Shown here piece after piece: positions 23,285-36,100 of a stretch of 64,000 bases of DNA; positions within the stretch are counted from its first letter, which is position 1, and each line of letters opens with the position of its first letter. The notes under the pieces were generated by a model, which saw nothing but the letters and a program-made list of their open reading frames with translations, made no database searches and was not told the origin of the DNA. Source of the stretch: Protea cynaroides (taxonomy: Eukaryota > Streptophyta > Magnoliopsida > Proteales > Proteaceae); the NCBI GenBank assembly GCA_028583415.1, contig CM053267.1:46169390-46233389 (forward strand). Reading direction: 5' to 3'. A program made the position numbers and the translations under genes.

Positions 23285-25146
23285 TCAGTAATAGATGAAT
23301 TGGCACGCATCATAACCTGATGATAAGATAAACAAAACCAAGATTAGTAAATTATATTGGCAATGATATATTTACAGAAAGTGTTCCCCTTTAATTTTTT
23401 TTCTAGCCACTAATCCAAATACGTCTGCACAAACTGTCCAAACAAGAACAGAATATAAAATCCAAAAGAATGACTTTTCTGGATTTATATCAAAGTGGCT
23501 TTACTTGCTAAGCAAGGTTCTTTGTTCTGCGTTACATGCATATGAGAGGCTGTGGTACTGTTTGGTTCACTAAGAGGGATCCTTGTTGTTCTTTAAATTT
23601 TAAGGGAAAATTTTCTGTCCAGCTGTGTCCCCCTGCGCCCTCTGACATGATCTATGAAAATATCCTCTACCCATCCCTCTCATTGGACCCTATTTTGGCG
23701 CAGGATGCATCCAGCTGGACAGGAAACCTCAGCCCAAATTTTAAATAGCTTTCAGATATTGATAGATGAAAGTGTGACCATCCTTGTGGGTTAAGATTGC
23801 AGAGGCCCATTTAACTTACTTGGATCCTCAATGACCAGAATGGCTGTCCCTCCAAAGTCGCAGGTGCTTCCGGTGGCTTTAGTTTTTTGCCAGTAACTGT
23901 TGAAAGCGAAGGAAGCATGCGCAAACAATGTATCAGGTTGGAAACAGGATCCATCAGACTGAATTGAACCACAATCAGCTCCAGAACCACAAGCATAATC
24001 CATGGCTTCTTGAATGATTGGATCAGGGACCGTCGGCTTAGCAACGCACCACACACGTTTCACAGGGGATGTATTAGGAGAGGGTGGCACAGTCGGTAGA
24101 GGGTACACAACCGGGGGTAGAAACACCGGGGGACTGGGAACAAATCCTCCGGGATTTGGGACGTACTCGGGTGGGCTAGGAACAATACCTGCAGGGGGAC
24201 TTGGCTCATATTCAGGTGGGCTTGGTACCACTGTTTCTGGAGGGTTTGGAATGGTACCTGGTGGGTTAAGCCCATAATACGGTGGATTTGGGTTCGGGTT
24301 ATATTCAGGTGTAAGTGGGCCTGGAGGTGGGTTTGGGTTGGGCAAAATGGGTGTGAAATCTGAAGTGGGTGATGGGGGTGGTTGTGCAAAGATCATAGGG
24401 GTTGGAGTGCTTGTACAAGGGGGATAAACACAAATTGGAGGGGTAATTTCAGGAAATGGAATTGGACCTAGGGAATCAAAAGGTGGTAAAGTGGGAGATG
24501 AACTTACCCCATAAGGTTGGGAATTAGTGGAATCTAATGACTGATCTACATTTAAGTGGTTTGATATTCTTAGCTTCTTTGTGGCTTTGATAGTTGAACT
24601 TATTGAGTGTGTGGGGCCTTCAAACTTGAACAGTGGCCTTGATCTCCTTGCATCTGTCCCAGGAGAGAACATACAATAAAGGTATTCAATATAGTAATTT
24701 AGAACAAGGGTTGAAGTTTTTCTGTCGGATCGTGTGGAATTTGCATCAACACAGGGTCCAACAGGAGGGCAACCACAGATATCCAAAAAAGAGGGATAGT
24801 GGGTCATTTCACAGGCCGTGAAAGAACCAGGGAGACACAGCCAGACAGAAAACTTTTTCCCTTATAACAAATACTACATCTTCCCCATATCTACTAGAAT
24901 CCAAATGAACATTGAGCCAGTAAATTGGTTCATCTTACCAACAAAAATAAATGGTTCACTCTGCTGGAGTTAGCAATAATTTCAATGAATCTAAAGGACC
25001 GATAAATAAATAAAAATAAAAATTTAAAATTTTTTTTACTTACCACATTGAGTAAAGAGGGTAACTGCCGTGGAGAAATAGAAAAGCAGAATGCAGAACC
25101 TCTTACAATCTCTTCTTGGATACATAGAATGGAAACTTAGTCTCAT
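23285..25146 (-). CDS. Secreted proline-rich X8 (CBM43) domain protein
   Basis: Exons on the minus strand: 25146-25044, 24653-23820, 23316-23285; both introns are GTAAGT...CAG and the joined product is 322 residues. Residues 1-34 are a signal peptide (FCILLFYFSTAVTLF). The middle is proline-rich (PNPPPGPLTPEYNPNPNPP, PSPPEYEPSPP). The C-terminus is an X8 domain with WCVAKP, DYACGSGADC, SCFQPDT, STCDFGG, and then YDACQF. X8 domains bind beta-1,3-glucan (callose) and have six conserved cysteines. Stopping at the plain exon-2 stop (23791) would lose the sixth; the 32-nt last exon supplies it, so I prefer the spliced model. ATG 25146 is the first in frame after a stop; 25125 is an alternative. 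No clear GPI-anchor tail. Confidence 0.9.
23592..23746. mobile_element. 155-bp MITE inside intron 2 of the X8 gene
   Basis: The two ends are imperfect inverted repeats of about 45 bp; both contain CTGTCCAGCTG-type sequence followed by CTGCGCC, and both finish in TTTAAA. Short length and palindromic ends fit a MITE. No target duplication was confirmed. Confidence 0.65.
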
Positions 25147-25287
25147 GGAAGCTATGAGACCCAATTCAGCTCAGTTGCTTCTAATCAGCCTCTCTCTCTC
25201 TCTCTCTCTCTCTCTCTAGACCTTCCCAGCAAATGTGTGGATTATCTCAAGTGCACAAAGTGACATTTGTGTGCTGTGAGAAATACT

Positions 25288-25297
25288 TATAGGGAAG
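25288..25297 (-). promoter_or_regulatory. Possible TATA box of the X8 gene
   Basis: The minus strand reads CCCTATAAGTA about 145 nt before the ATG at 25146. A (CT)n tract at 25191-25217 lies between, in the leader. Confidence 0.45.
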
Positions 25298-27410
25298 CTT
25301 TCTTAGCCTGTTAATATCTGGAAAAGAAAAAGAGAACAAAGAAGGGCGGCCATAAAGTGGGCTTTACATTAAATTTATTTTAGCATCTCTGATGAGTCTT
25401 TATCCAAGCCCCTCTTTTTTACTTTCACGTAGCCAACATATGTATCAAGGAAGAACCTTAAATGGGAATAGACGTAAGGAAGTGCGTTTGGAGAGAGTCA
25501 GGAGGTTTTTGTATTATTTTTGTTTGGCATATATGCTTGCTTGGCATGGGAGAAAAACTTAAAAGTAGTGTTGTTGGTTTTTTTCCTGCTCTTTTATTTT
25601 GCTTGCCTTCTACTCCAAGAGGGCTCTCCTTCTATGTGCCTCAGGTTCTCTCAGTTTGGAGGGCACTGTGTCCCATATTCCTCTATCTCGATGGCTATCT
25701 TACTTTCAGGATGGATCATTTCCTCTTTGATTATGCTCTTTCTGGAGCAAGCTTGTACATCCTTTATTTTTGCTAAATTTTTTCTAGGACTTTCTTGCAA
25801 GCTAATAAAAAGTCCTAAGATCTTAAGAATAGGGAGAAGGATCGTTGCCCGACAGCATCCAGCATCCCCTGATGCCCTCTCACATGGATGGTATAGGGCG
25901 GTCATTTCATTGGTAAAGGATGAAGCTGCCAGGCAGCGATCTTTTTTCCCTTACGAATATCATTAAAAGAAAGGAAAATTTCGGTGCAAGCTACGCCGTC
26001 TCACATGTAGCTTGGAGAATCCCCTCCCTCAAAAGAAATTAGCTGTTCGTTGTTGTGAAAAAAGATTGGGTAGTTCGTAAATCATTAATGTCAAGAAAGG
26101 CTTATTGTCGCAATGGCAATAGGTATACAAATACAAAATGATACATTTGTAATTTTGAGCCACTACCATATTTTGCACTGAATTTTTACCTATGAGAATG
26201 GGGCAAGGTGTTTTTTCACATGGACCTACAACATGTACCACCACATCGGCAAGTCTGAAGTGTCAAATTCCCATTTTCTTAAGCACAACACCATCTGTCA
26301 GCTTGTAGCAGATACTGGTAAACTATTTGAAGTTCAGACAAGGGACAAAAAGCCAAGCACTTAAGCACAGCTCTAAAGTTTTCTATTCCCACCATCTTGT
26401 TTTTATGTAAAAAGGTCAACCATTGAAAAATTTTCCCAACAAACCAGGTGTACAAACATTATGGGAAGGGTTTCCATGCCGTCAGAATAGAGTATTTCCC
26501 ATGACACACCAATGGGTACATGGCAAAAAAGTTTCGTTAATAAAAAACCCACATGTCAAAGAGGAGAGAATCTAAAGGAGAAAGAATATGTGAAGGCAAG
26601 GGAAACACAATATGGATAAGATCTAATTGTAAACCAACATAGAAGTTCACCATGGTCAAATTTCAACCTGAACTGAAGATGTTATATGAATCAAAAGTGT
26701 GTTTAATGTTGAAGATACAGACATGCTACTTACATCCACTATTCCATAATGGCAGTTTGTGGCACTCTCATAACATACCTGTATTGGGCTGATGACTAGT
26801 AAAATGGGTGTCGAATCCCCTATAACAGTGACCAACCCATGGAGGCCATGTCCACCATTTCCTCCATATGGCAATGTATAAAGATTACAGACTTCACCAC
26901 GTTAACTCTACCCATAAAAATATTAGTCTTAACCCCAAAAACAAATTGTAAGAAAATATTTATTTCCGCTGTTTGTCATTTCATAGCTTCTCCAAGTAGG
27001 CACCAAAAAAACCTCTTTATATGTAATACAACACTATTTAGGATCTGTGGATACAAACATGCAACGAAAATCCCTTTAAAAAGCACCTTAGGAAAAAAAA
27101 AAAAAAGAAAGAGGAAAACCACTGTATGAATCACCTACAGCAACAATGACAATCAGAAATTCCTTCTCCGAAACTTTAGGTGTTCATGAAACAACTACTT
27201 ATTGTGTGATATATACCAATAACCAATACATATAATACAAAATTTGATTACAAAAATTTGTTTAAAAGAAAACTGCAGTTGTTAGAACCTGTACTGGTTG
27301 CTATACATAGATAACCATCCAGGTCATCAACCAGAATCAACAATGGTTCTCAGATTTTGGAAGCTACAATTTCCTTTTTTAATGAGATAGAGTGAGGATA
27401 TTCTGCAGAA
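25298..27410. other. Spacer between the X8 gene and polymerase eta 3' end
   Basis: Open frames at 25460-25970 have no protein-like composition. 26000-27400 is AT-rich with short homopolymers. The part next to 27411 probably holds the 3' UTR of polymerase eta. No gene seen. Confidence 0.6.
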
Positions 27411-30032
27411 TTAATCTTCTTGCATCTTTCGGGAAGGTAAATAGTAATGAGTGATATTTGAACCTCGTTTAACAGGATTAGCTCGCTTAGGAGGACGAAG
27501 CCAGCCCCGAACTTCTTCCTGGATTTCTGGAGGCAATTCATCAATCACGGAGGGATCAATCTCATCAACTTTGTAGGTCCACATCTCCCTTCTTTGTTGG
27601 TTGTGATCCAAACTAGGTGGGCTGACCCTGTTTACTTCCTCAGGAGATCTTTTTAACGGCAGACCTGGATTCTGCTCTGTACAGTCTTCAATTCCTGAAA
27701 AAATTATAACTCCTAATCCAACACTGAAAGGAAGCCCAATCTAGGCAGGAAGAATGGTAAGGGAAGCGTAGAGAGAATAGAGAAATGCCATAACAAAATT
27801 ACCGGAGGATGGAACAGGAAGAGCTTCTTGGGCTATCTCAGCACACTCACGTTTTGATGAAGAGCAAGAAGGTTTGGAGTCCTGTAAGAATCCTAAAATC
27901 GAACATCCTCCCTACCACAAGAAACAGCAAAAAGCTAAGAGAAATCTAAATTATAAGCATCATCAAAGGTTCATTATCATTAGATTTACATTAACAAGCA
28001 ATGAGTCCTGCTTCAATTAAACAGCTGATTCAAGTTTAGCATTGACAATAGTTTAATGGTAGATACTACTTTACAGAAGTTACATGCCCATATCATTGGG
28101 TGGGAATTATAGCATCTAAAAACCTCATAAGGAGAAAAGGCACAGATAAATAACAGAAACCTAGTTTACAAGAATTTATGAAACAAAAGCAGACAAAGAG
28201 ACAAGTTACTATATGCTAGATTAGTTTTTCTCACATATCATTTCATTCTTAGACAAGGTAACAAAATGCAATCACGGTAAATAATGCTCCACTCTCCTTC
28301 AAGGTTTCAGCACATAATGAAGACATGTCTTAACTTGATAAAGCTTCTAAATAGCCACAATAAATGCAGAATAAAAGCCAAAAAGAACAAAATAAGGGGA
28401 GCGTGATCAATTCATGTCACAGCAAACATCAATATAACTAATCACAGAGCAGGTCATTTTTAATCAACCTTATATTTCGAATTCTCCCTTTTCTGATAAT
28501 CTCGATTCAAAGTAGGGCTTCCACAGTTGATCTTGGCCTCTTCCGCTGAAGATATTTGCTGTGGCTCTGCTAAATTGAGTCCTGAACTGCTTACACTTCC
28601 TGAAAAAAAAAAAAAAAACCAAAATTTGATCCAGCTAAGGAAAGAAAAAAACGTGGATTAATAGAGATTTAGAAGAGTTTAAGTAAAGAATACCTGAGGG
28701 GGACAATGGTATAGAATCTTGGACAATGTTACTAAAATTCTGCTTTGATGAAGACGAAGAGGGTTCACAACTGTGAAAGAACCTCAATATTGATCCTGTT
28801 CCCTACCACAATCATTTGCCAAGCATATTCTAAGACAACCCTCAAAATTTAGTTGCTACTAAACACAAGCAACAAAAATCTTAGACACTGCTTAACCAAA
28901 ATAAAAAAATCCCGTTCTACATGCTGAAGTTAATTGCTAAAAAAAAAAAAAAAAAAACTAATATCTTGAGGAGAAAGTGCTCCATGGCCTGTAGATATAT
29001 GTATACTTAGTTAGCCAATAGAAACCATCGGGATGCAAACCAAATTAGCTTGAGAGCAAGAGGATGCACATTGAGATCACTCCAACAGCAACAGGAACTC
29101 CACAACCATTTCACATAAGAGCTTGTCTTTTTTTCCTTTATCTTTTGAATATTGAGCCCCATATTTTGGCTCAAACACATTCCTCAATTAACCAATTGTT
29201 CTTTTCTCCAAAAATTCCACCACTCCACACCACCCCCAGAAAAAAAAAAAAAAAAAAAATGGAGTGCTCTATTCCATCTGGCGGAAGGCGGCAGGGGAAA
29301 CACTATAGGGAAATTCTCAGTTTTTAGTCGCCTCCCCACCAGTGGATTCATTTCCCTAATACATCCTCCATCCTGAATCATATCAATTATGGCAAGAGGT
29401 GATCCTCCATCTGTCCCAAGAATTCCTCCAAACCATCCCTACTTCCGGCTTCCTTCCACCAGTTTTTGATGTGCTGTATTCCATCTCAGCTAATTATTGG
29501 ATTTTGCAAGCAAAGAGTAAGTACACACGCTGGCAAAGCTGGATCTGATAAAAGCAATCTGTTCCCCAATTGCCAGGCGGGAAGACTCAAACGTCTTCCT
29601 AAAAGAGGCATATGTAGCTTCACTTGCATTTTTTAAAACATTTTTGCCTGACCAGAATTTTTCTGCCCCAGTCCACAAATATCAAGGGGAGATTTTTTAC
29701 TGTTCTTCCCGGTTGTTGACGTCACTACATAAAACCAAACCATTATATTTTTTTCTTTTCTTTTTGGTACTATGTTCAGCTACTCTGCATAATTTGCATA
29801 TATTGTTCATGAGTTTCGTCCTGAACAGTCTGTGAAACTTTGAAAGTCCTCTTGTATCATGTATCTACATAGCTGGTAGTTTCTTAGCCCTCAAGACCTT
29901 GTTGAAGAGCTAGTCAATTAGGAGAATCCTATCAAAAAAGCATACTCCTATTTGTCATTTTCCACCATGTCCACGTACCAAAGTATGCTACACGTATAGA
30001 CACTGCTGGACAATTCATTTTTATTTTTCTTG

Positions 30033-30121
<89 letters not shown>

Positions 30122-33100
30122 CAGAAAAAATAATTTCATATATTAGCTTGAAGAGTCAACATACATGTCTCACATAGATGATTGAAGAGAGGAAAAAAAA
30201 ACTAAAATATTTCATGCAAACAGACATTTCTGCATGTCAGAAGGTGGCAAATACCACATCCGTGTATGCAGAGAAAGAAATGAAGGCCTTCATAAAGTTT
30301 ATAGAAGGAAAACATAAAACACTATAAAAATCCATACAACAATGTCTAACATATCATTATACATAACTCTAATTAAACAGGGGAAATAAAGTTACAACAG
30401 AATCTCAATTTCCCTGATGCTCATCAGAGGGCTATTGTACCATCTTCTTCATCACAGTGAATAACCAATGGAAAAAGCATCAGTAATCTCCAAACATAAG
30501 AAAAGAAAAAAGGAACAGACAAGAAAGATATGCTCTCAAAGTTACGGGAGCATGTACTTATTCTGAATAAGTTACTGACTTTCTGACATTGGCCCAGAAA
30601 GTATGGCCTAGAACTCTGGCTTCAGCTCTACTTGGGCAAAGTACAGTCATTACAAATATGCAGATCAATATATGATGCGACACTTTTTTGTGGCAATAGA
30701 CAGACAAATGAGAATCAGCAGATAAAGAGTGAAAGAGAAACCTTGTAGAAAATGGCAACAAAATAACTAGGAACTCACAGGTGGTGCAGCTAATATTTTG
30801 CTTGCAGATACAGAAAGAGCTGTTACACCCCATCCATTGTTTAGATTTCCTTGGGTTTCACCTCTGTGTGAACCCAAAAAATCACGTAGTGCAGAGTTGA
30901 ATAGCTTAAGGGCATCTTCTTGGATTTTTGCAGTGCCATACCTTAAAGGGCATGACTTAGAAGGGAATTTCCTCTGTGAATCTGAGTCATCGGACTGCAG
31001 ATTAATATATAGTTAGCTTGAACATAAATGCAAGGCAGAAATTCATGAAAATGAGGTATCAAATATAGATACCTTGTATGCCCGAGCATGCAAGGTAAGA
31101 GTGTGTGCAACCCTCTTGTTTTGATCAAAGTCGGATTGAAGCCTTTCGCTTAGTTCTTCACAAAGATCATTTAGCCAGCCTTGAACCTGAATGAAGAGCA
31201 TGCATACTAGGTGGTTGGATGACAACTTGTAAACTTCTCAAAACCATTGAAAAATACAATATTCTCAAAATGAACTAAATGAAAAGAAGAACTGAACAAA
31301 ATGCTCATCAATTCTACCAAAGATTTCCTGTCAAAGAGTTACAAAGAGGATAGAATGCAATAGTGTGACAATTAATTAAGCATTATCAGAAACACACCCA
31401 AGAGTTGTAAAGTACCTAGCAAGACCACCATAGAGCAATTTCTATGAATGAGAGGACAGTAGACTGTCCCCCTAGGAAATTAAAAAAAGACAAACTATAC
31501 AGCAATGATGCAAAAGAACAAGTTATCATTCAGCTGGAATGTCATGAATGATCTGCACCCATTGATTACCACTTGGAAAGTCCTCCAAGATTTGAATGCT
31601 CCTTTGATGCCATACCCCAATGCATGATATATGAGCCAATAGCAGCAATGATTCTGGTCAACTCCTAGATTATCATCAAAGTTCCCTCTTTGCATCCACA
31701 ACCCTGCATAGTACTGTAGGAAACCAACTTCCAAAAAACCAATACTTTTAAATCATCCTATTTAAAATTAAATTCAAATCTAATCTAAGCCAACGAAAAA
31801 ATCCTAGCCCAAAGGTCAGCCGAGATTCGGTTCTATGCCCATTTTAATGGGCCACGATAGATTGGGCGTTGGTGCTTAGCGTTTTAAATTATTGGAAGGG
31901 TATTTTTGTAATTTTAGTTTTAAAATTGCAGTGTAGTCATGTGCTCCAGTTAAGGATGTTTTAGTTAAGGTTTAAATAAGTCTTATATTAGATCTTGCCA
32001 TAAAGAATCCTACCTATTAAGATTCCTATCCATAGTCTGCAGTCTTCCATAGACAGATGGGATACCCCAACGATTAAGGCGGTTAAAAAAAAATTAGTGA
32101 GTTTTCTCTCGTGAAGTGTGCCCATGCAGTCACATGTTATTCTGCTCTCTCCCCCCTTCATATCCCTCTTTTTTCTACTAAAATTTTCTTCTCTATCTTT
32201 TATCTCTCATCTCCTTTTTATCTCTTCCATTAGTTACATCAATTCCCTTTTTTATCTTCCAAATTTTGTCTGTTATGGTCCAACACTATTATCTTCTCTC
32301 TACTTCAGATCTGTTTCTTCTTCTTACTTCTTTGTTTCTTCTGTTTCAGATCGGAACAAGACCGGCAACAGAAGCTCAATCCACAACTACTCTAACTGTC
32401 AACCCAAGCTATTATTGGTTTCTGGTCTACAGCCCAGCAGCCGAATAATCTCTCCTCCTTATACTTTTATGTAAGTCATTACATTGCTTCATCACTCTAG
32501 TTGCAGGTATTGACCTTATATAGATTTGAAAGGCAAAACAGGATTAGATAAGCACATTAGTTGGCATATTGTTAGTTAAATTGAGTTTTATAATGTGTTT
32601 TGACTTAATCCTTGTTCAAGTATGGTTTTGTTAATCCTTGTTGAGTGGTATTCGGACTCCCGTTAAATTACGATTCTACATTCGTAATTCCAATACTACT
32701 CTTCTATATTTACTTCAACTGGGGCTCTTTCCAAACCTTTCCTAGTATCATCAAGGATACAGTCTTCTACTGTGACCAAGGCTCTAATTCAATAACAGTA
32801 ATATAGGATCTACACCAGCCAATCAATAAAGAACATCTTCAATAGAGGAACCCATACAACATCAAACATTCCCACAGAATACTTCTAATTGATAGAAGCA
32901 AACTTACAGTGTCAGAACAAATGATTGTTCATTTCCATACTACACCTAATTTGGAGGCACAAGTGTAACACCCAAGCCTCCACATTTTTGGCCTATACAA
33001 CAACTTCGAGGTCACAAGGTGAAATGTCCTTAAACACCCTTCCACGTGAAATAGTCATATAATTTCTTAATCCTTTCACCATGAACTCCAGTACTTTAAA

Positions 33101-36100
33101 ATAAAAAAGTAGGTAATATTGGAATGCAAATTGGACTCGGCTTTTCAGTACTGGTCTTTTAGTTGGTGCAATGGCTTGTGCTTACTTGCTTTCTTAGTTT
33201 TCAACAAAGAACGGGCCAACTGCTTTCTTCTTGCTATTGCATTCTTGTTTCCATAAACTTGTTCTGCTTCTATTAGCATATCTATTTCTCGCTGCTCCAT
33301 GTCAAGGACCTTTTCCACTCACAGATTGAAAGAGCAATGTATTTATTTTCTTCAAATTTCTGAGCATTCATTATAGTTGTGGGCTACCTTTTTTATTTTC
33401 CCTGTAGCAAAGTCAATAGGTAAAAGCAACCAGGTTGGTGTTGGGAGATTGACTTCAAATTTGTGTAAGCATGCACTGATTATACTTTCAATCTGTAAAA
33501 TTCCATAATTATCTGAGAACATTTGAATTAATGACTAGAACTGAATTTTGTAGATTGGGTACACTATTCTGATTGATTTATTGGGTGTACTTTATACTCA
33601 GTTAATATTAAAGATTCTTGGGGGAATTTATTCCTTATTAAATTTGCTGTTCCCCAATATATTTTGGGAGGGCTTGGTCTCTGACTGCATTAAGGGAAAA
33701 TTTTCACAGAATTGCCCTTTCATAAACTGTCCAAAACGCTCGTCAAAGACAACTGAACCTTGAAGAATATAATCAGTATGGTCTTTTTGAATCTATACCA
33801 TAAAGTATTTAGTGGATTTGATAATCATTCGTGCATCACAATCAGTGGTAATCATTTGTGCATCACAATCAGTGGCAAGAGGCAATAGACTTTTCGGTAC
33901 ATATTAGATCCAATCCTTTGATAGACAAGCTGATAAGGTGGAATCCTCACAATGCTACCTCTCGTGATCATTTTATAGAATTTTGATCAATTGATAGCAA
34001 TAAGAGTTACCTACTGTATAGTGTATACATACTGAAAGAGAAAGTTAGATGGACTGATAAATTAAAATGTCACAGTTACCCAACTATTAGGGAAGACATG
34101 CTTACAGAAGTAATTGTCCTCAAAGCCTGTGGACCAGGAAAATTCTTCCCACAACCATGACTCTTGGGAAGAGTACGACCCTCAACTTCATCCCCACTTA
34201 TGCCTCTGGAAATATTCCATAACCAAGCTCTGTGGAGAAAAACAAAAAGTATCAGTCAAACATGATATTGCGGGAAACTGCAAATATATTATGGATATTT
34301 CCACCGAAACAGCTTCCGTTGGGTCACTAGTTTTACTGGTTATGGAAAACCGTAAATTGTAATCTGTTGAACTTACATATCAAATCCTCATGAAGATCTT
34401 ATGAAAAGTACTGGCTATCAAAAATTCACTTAAATACAGTCATAACAAAATGAAGGAAATAAATAAAAGACCCTGTATTAATGCCATATCGCTCTTGTAG
34501 CTTTTCCTCTGGAAATTGCAATAGATCACCAACAGTGTTCACACCAAGGTCACTTTGTAAGGAGTTCCCAAGCTTTCCTCCAAGTTGTTTCCTGCAAATC
34601 CGTTTCACTTCAAAGCATAAGAAACAATATATGCATCATAGAAAGGACAGAAAGAGAGCAGTTTCATCCACTGAAAGAGGGCAAAGGACATTGGTTCAAC
34701 ACACTATGCAAAGAAAAAAGAAAAACAAGACAAAGGTACTTTACAAATTCCTACATTTTCTTTATAGGTAAGGAAGCTAGCAATCCTTTCACGGATGAGA
34801 AGGGAACAACAGTTTGTTGTGCCGGTTTATTCATGCCACTTGCTAGTTTTGCCAGCATCTGTAAATCACAATAGCCATAAGCTGACGATTTCAACACAGC
34901 TATCAAGTTAAATGCCTTCTTTTCCCCTATTTCTAATACACAATGTTAGCTACACTGGGAAAAAATAAACAGCAACTGAATCAACATTGGTACCTTGTTG
35001 TGAGCAATGCCTGCAGAACATGTAAACTGGGTTTCCTTCAGAACTTGCATACGAAGATCTGCTACAATAATGGCTCCACAAGCTAACAACTTATCCCGAT
35101 GTTCAGCACTGCTCCTACAGAACCACTCTCTTACATTTTCAACTTCCTTTCTTTCATCCTGAACACCATGCCAACTGCGTAATACTTCTTGTTGTGAAAG
35201 CTCAATGAGGATATCACAAAATATGTAGTACACAATCCAGGATTTCAAGCTTAAATTCTCATGAAGAGACCTTAAATCTTACTTATGGATATTCCAAGTG
35301 TTTTACTATAGAGTACTAAAATGCATTAGTGAAGACTAAAATTGGGGAAAAGGAGGGGGGGGAGAGAGAGAGAGAGAGAGAGGATTCTGATAATTGACAA
35401 ATATATTTGATAATCTATAATTGTCTCATACCTCATCAGGGCCCAAAACATGTGATTTAAGAACCTCATCATCAACTGCTTCCAAAGTTTCTGCAGGATT
35501 TTCTGATAGCATTGTTTCGACTGCATCAGTAAGGTCAAGATACACTTCATCAATTGACGCGCGTTCACACCTTCCCTTCCTAGAAAGAATGGATACTACC
35601 TGCAGTTTAAATCATCTGCATCATACACTACATGTCGAACATGAACAGCTAAAGAATTACAAATTTAAAGCTACATAAGCATGTCATTTAGGCTCCACAA
35701 ACCTCAGAACCTGCATTTCGGTACAAGTTCAAATCAGCTTTACCACGTGCAACTGGGACCTGGACCAGTTGAATTTGTGGGCAAACTTTCTTGGCCTCAT
35801 CTCCTCGCATTGAACTGAAAATAACTTACACAGACACAATCCTATATCAGTCCTTAGATTCCAGCTATTAAAGAAATAAGAGTACCAGAAAATTTTGACA
35901 AAATCCAACTGACCGCTTTACTCCATATTTACGAGCTTCATAGCTGACAGCAATGAGGCCCCCACCTTTCCAGGAGTTGTATTGTACCACAGCAGTTGGC
36001 AGACCCCTTAACTCTGGTCGTTCCCTTTGTTCAACTGCAAGAAAGAAAAAACATAAAACCTGCCAGCTTAATCCAGCTTCTTAGGAGGCTAAGTTAAGAA

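Noticed and set aside
23791..23819. X8 protein ending in KLNGPLQS at the exon-2 stop
   Set aside because: Kept only as a retained-intron possibility; it lacks the sixth X8 cysteine while a perfect GTAAGT donor and a fitting 32-nt exon exist.
24014..24389. Gly-rich plus-strand and His/Pro-rich minus-strand frames
   Set aside because: Shadows of the proline-rich part of the X8 gene.
25462..25966. Two overlapping plus-strand frames of 104 and 148 codons
   Set aside because: Hydrophobic, low-complexity translation without family features or splice sites.
30036..30121. TG/GA tract as a regulatory element
   Set aside because: A plain compound microsatellite deep in an intron; no further signal.
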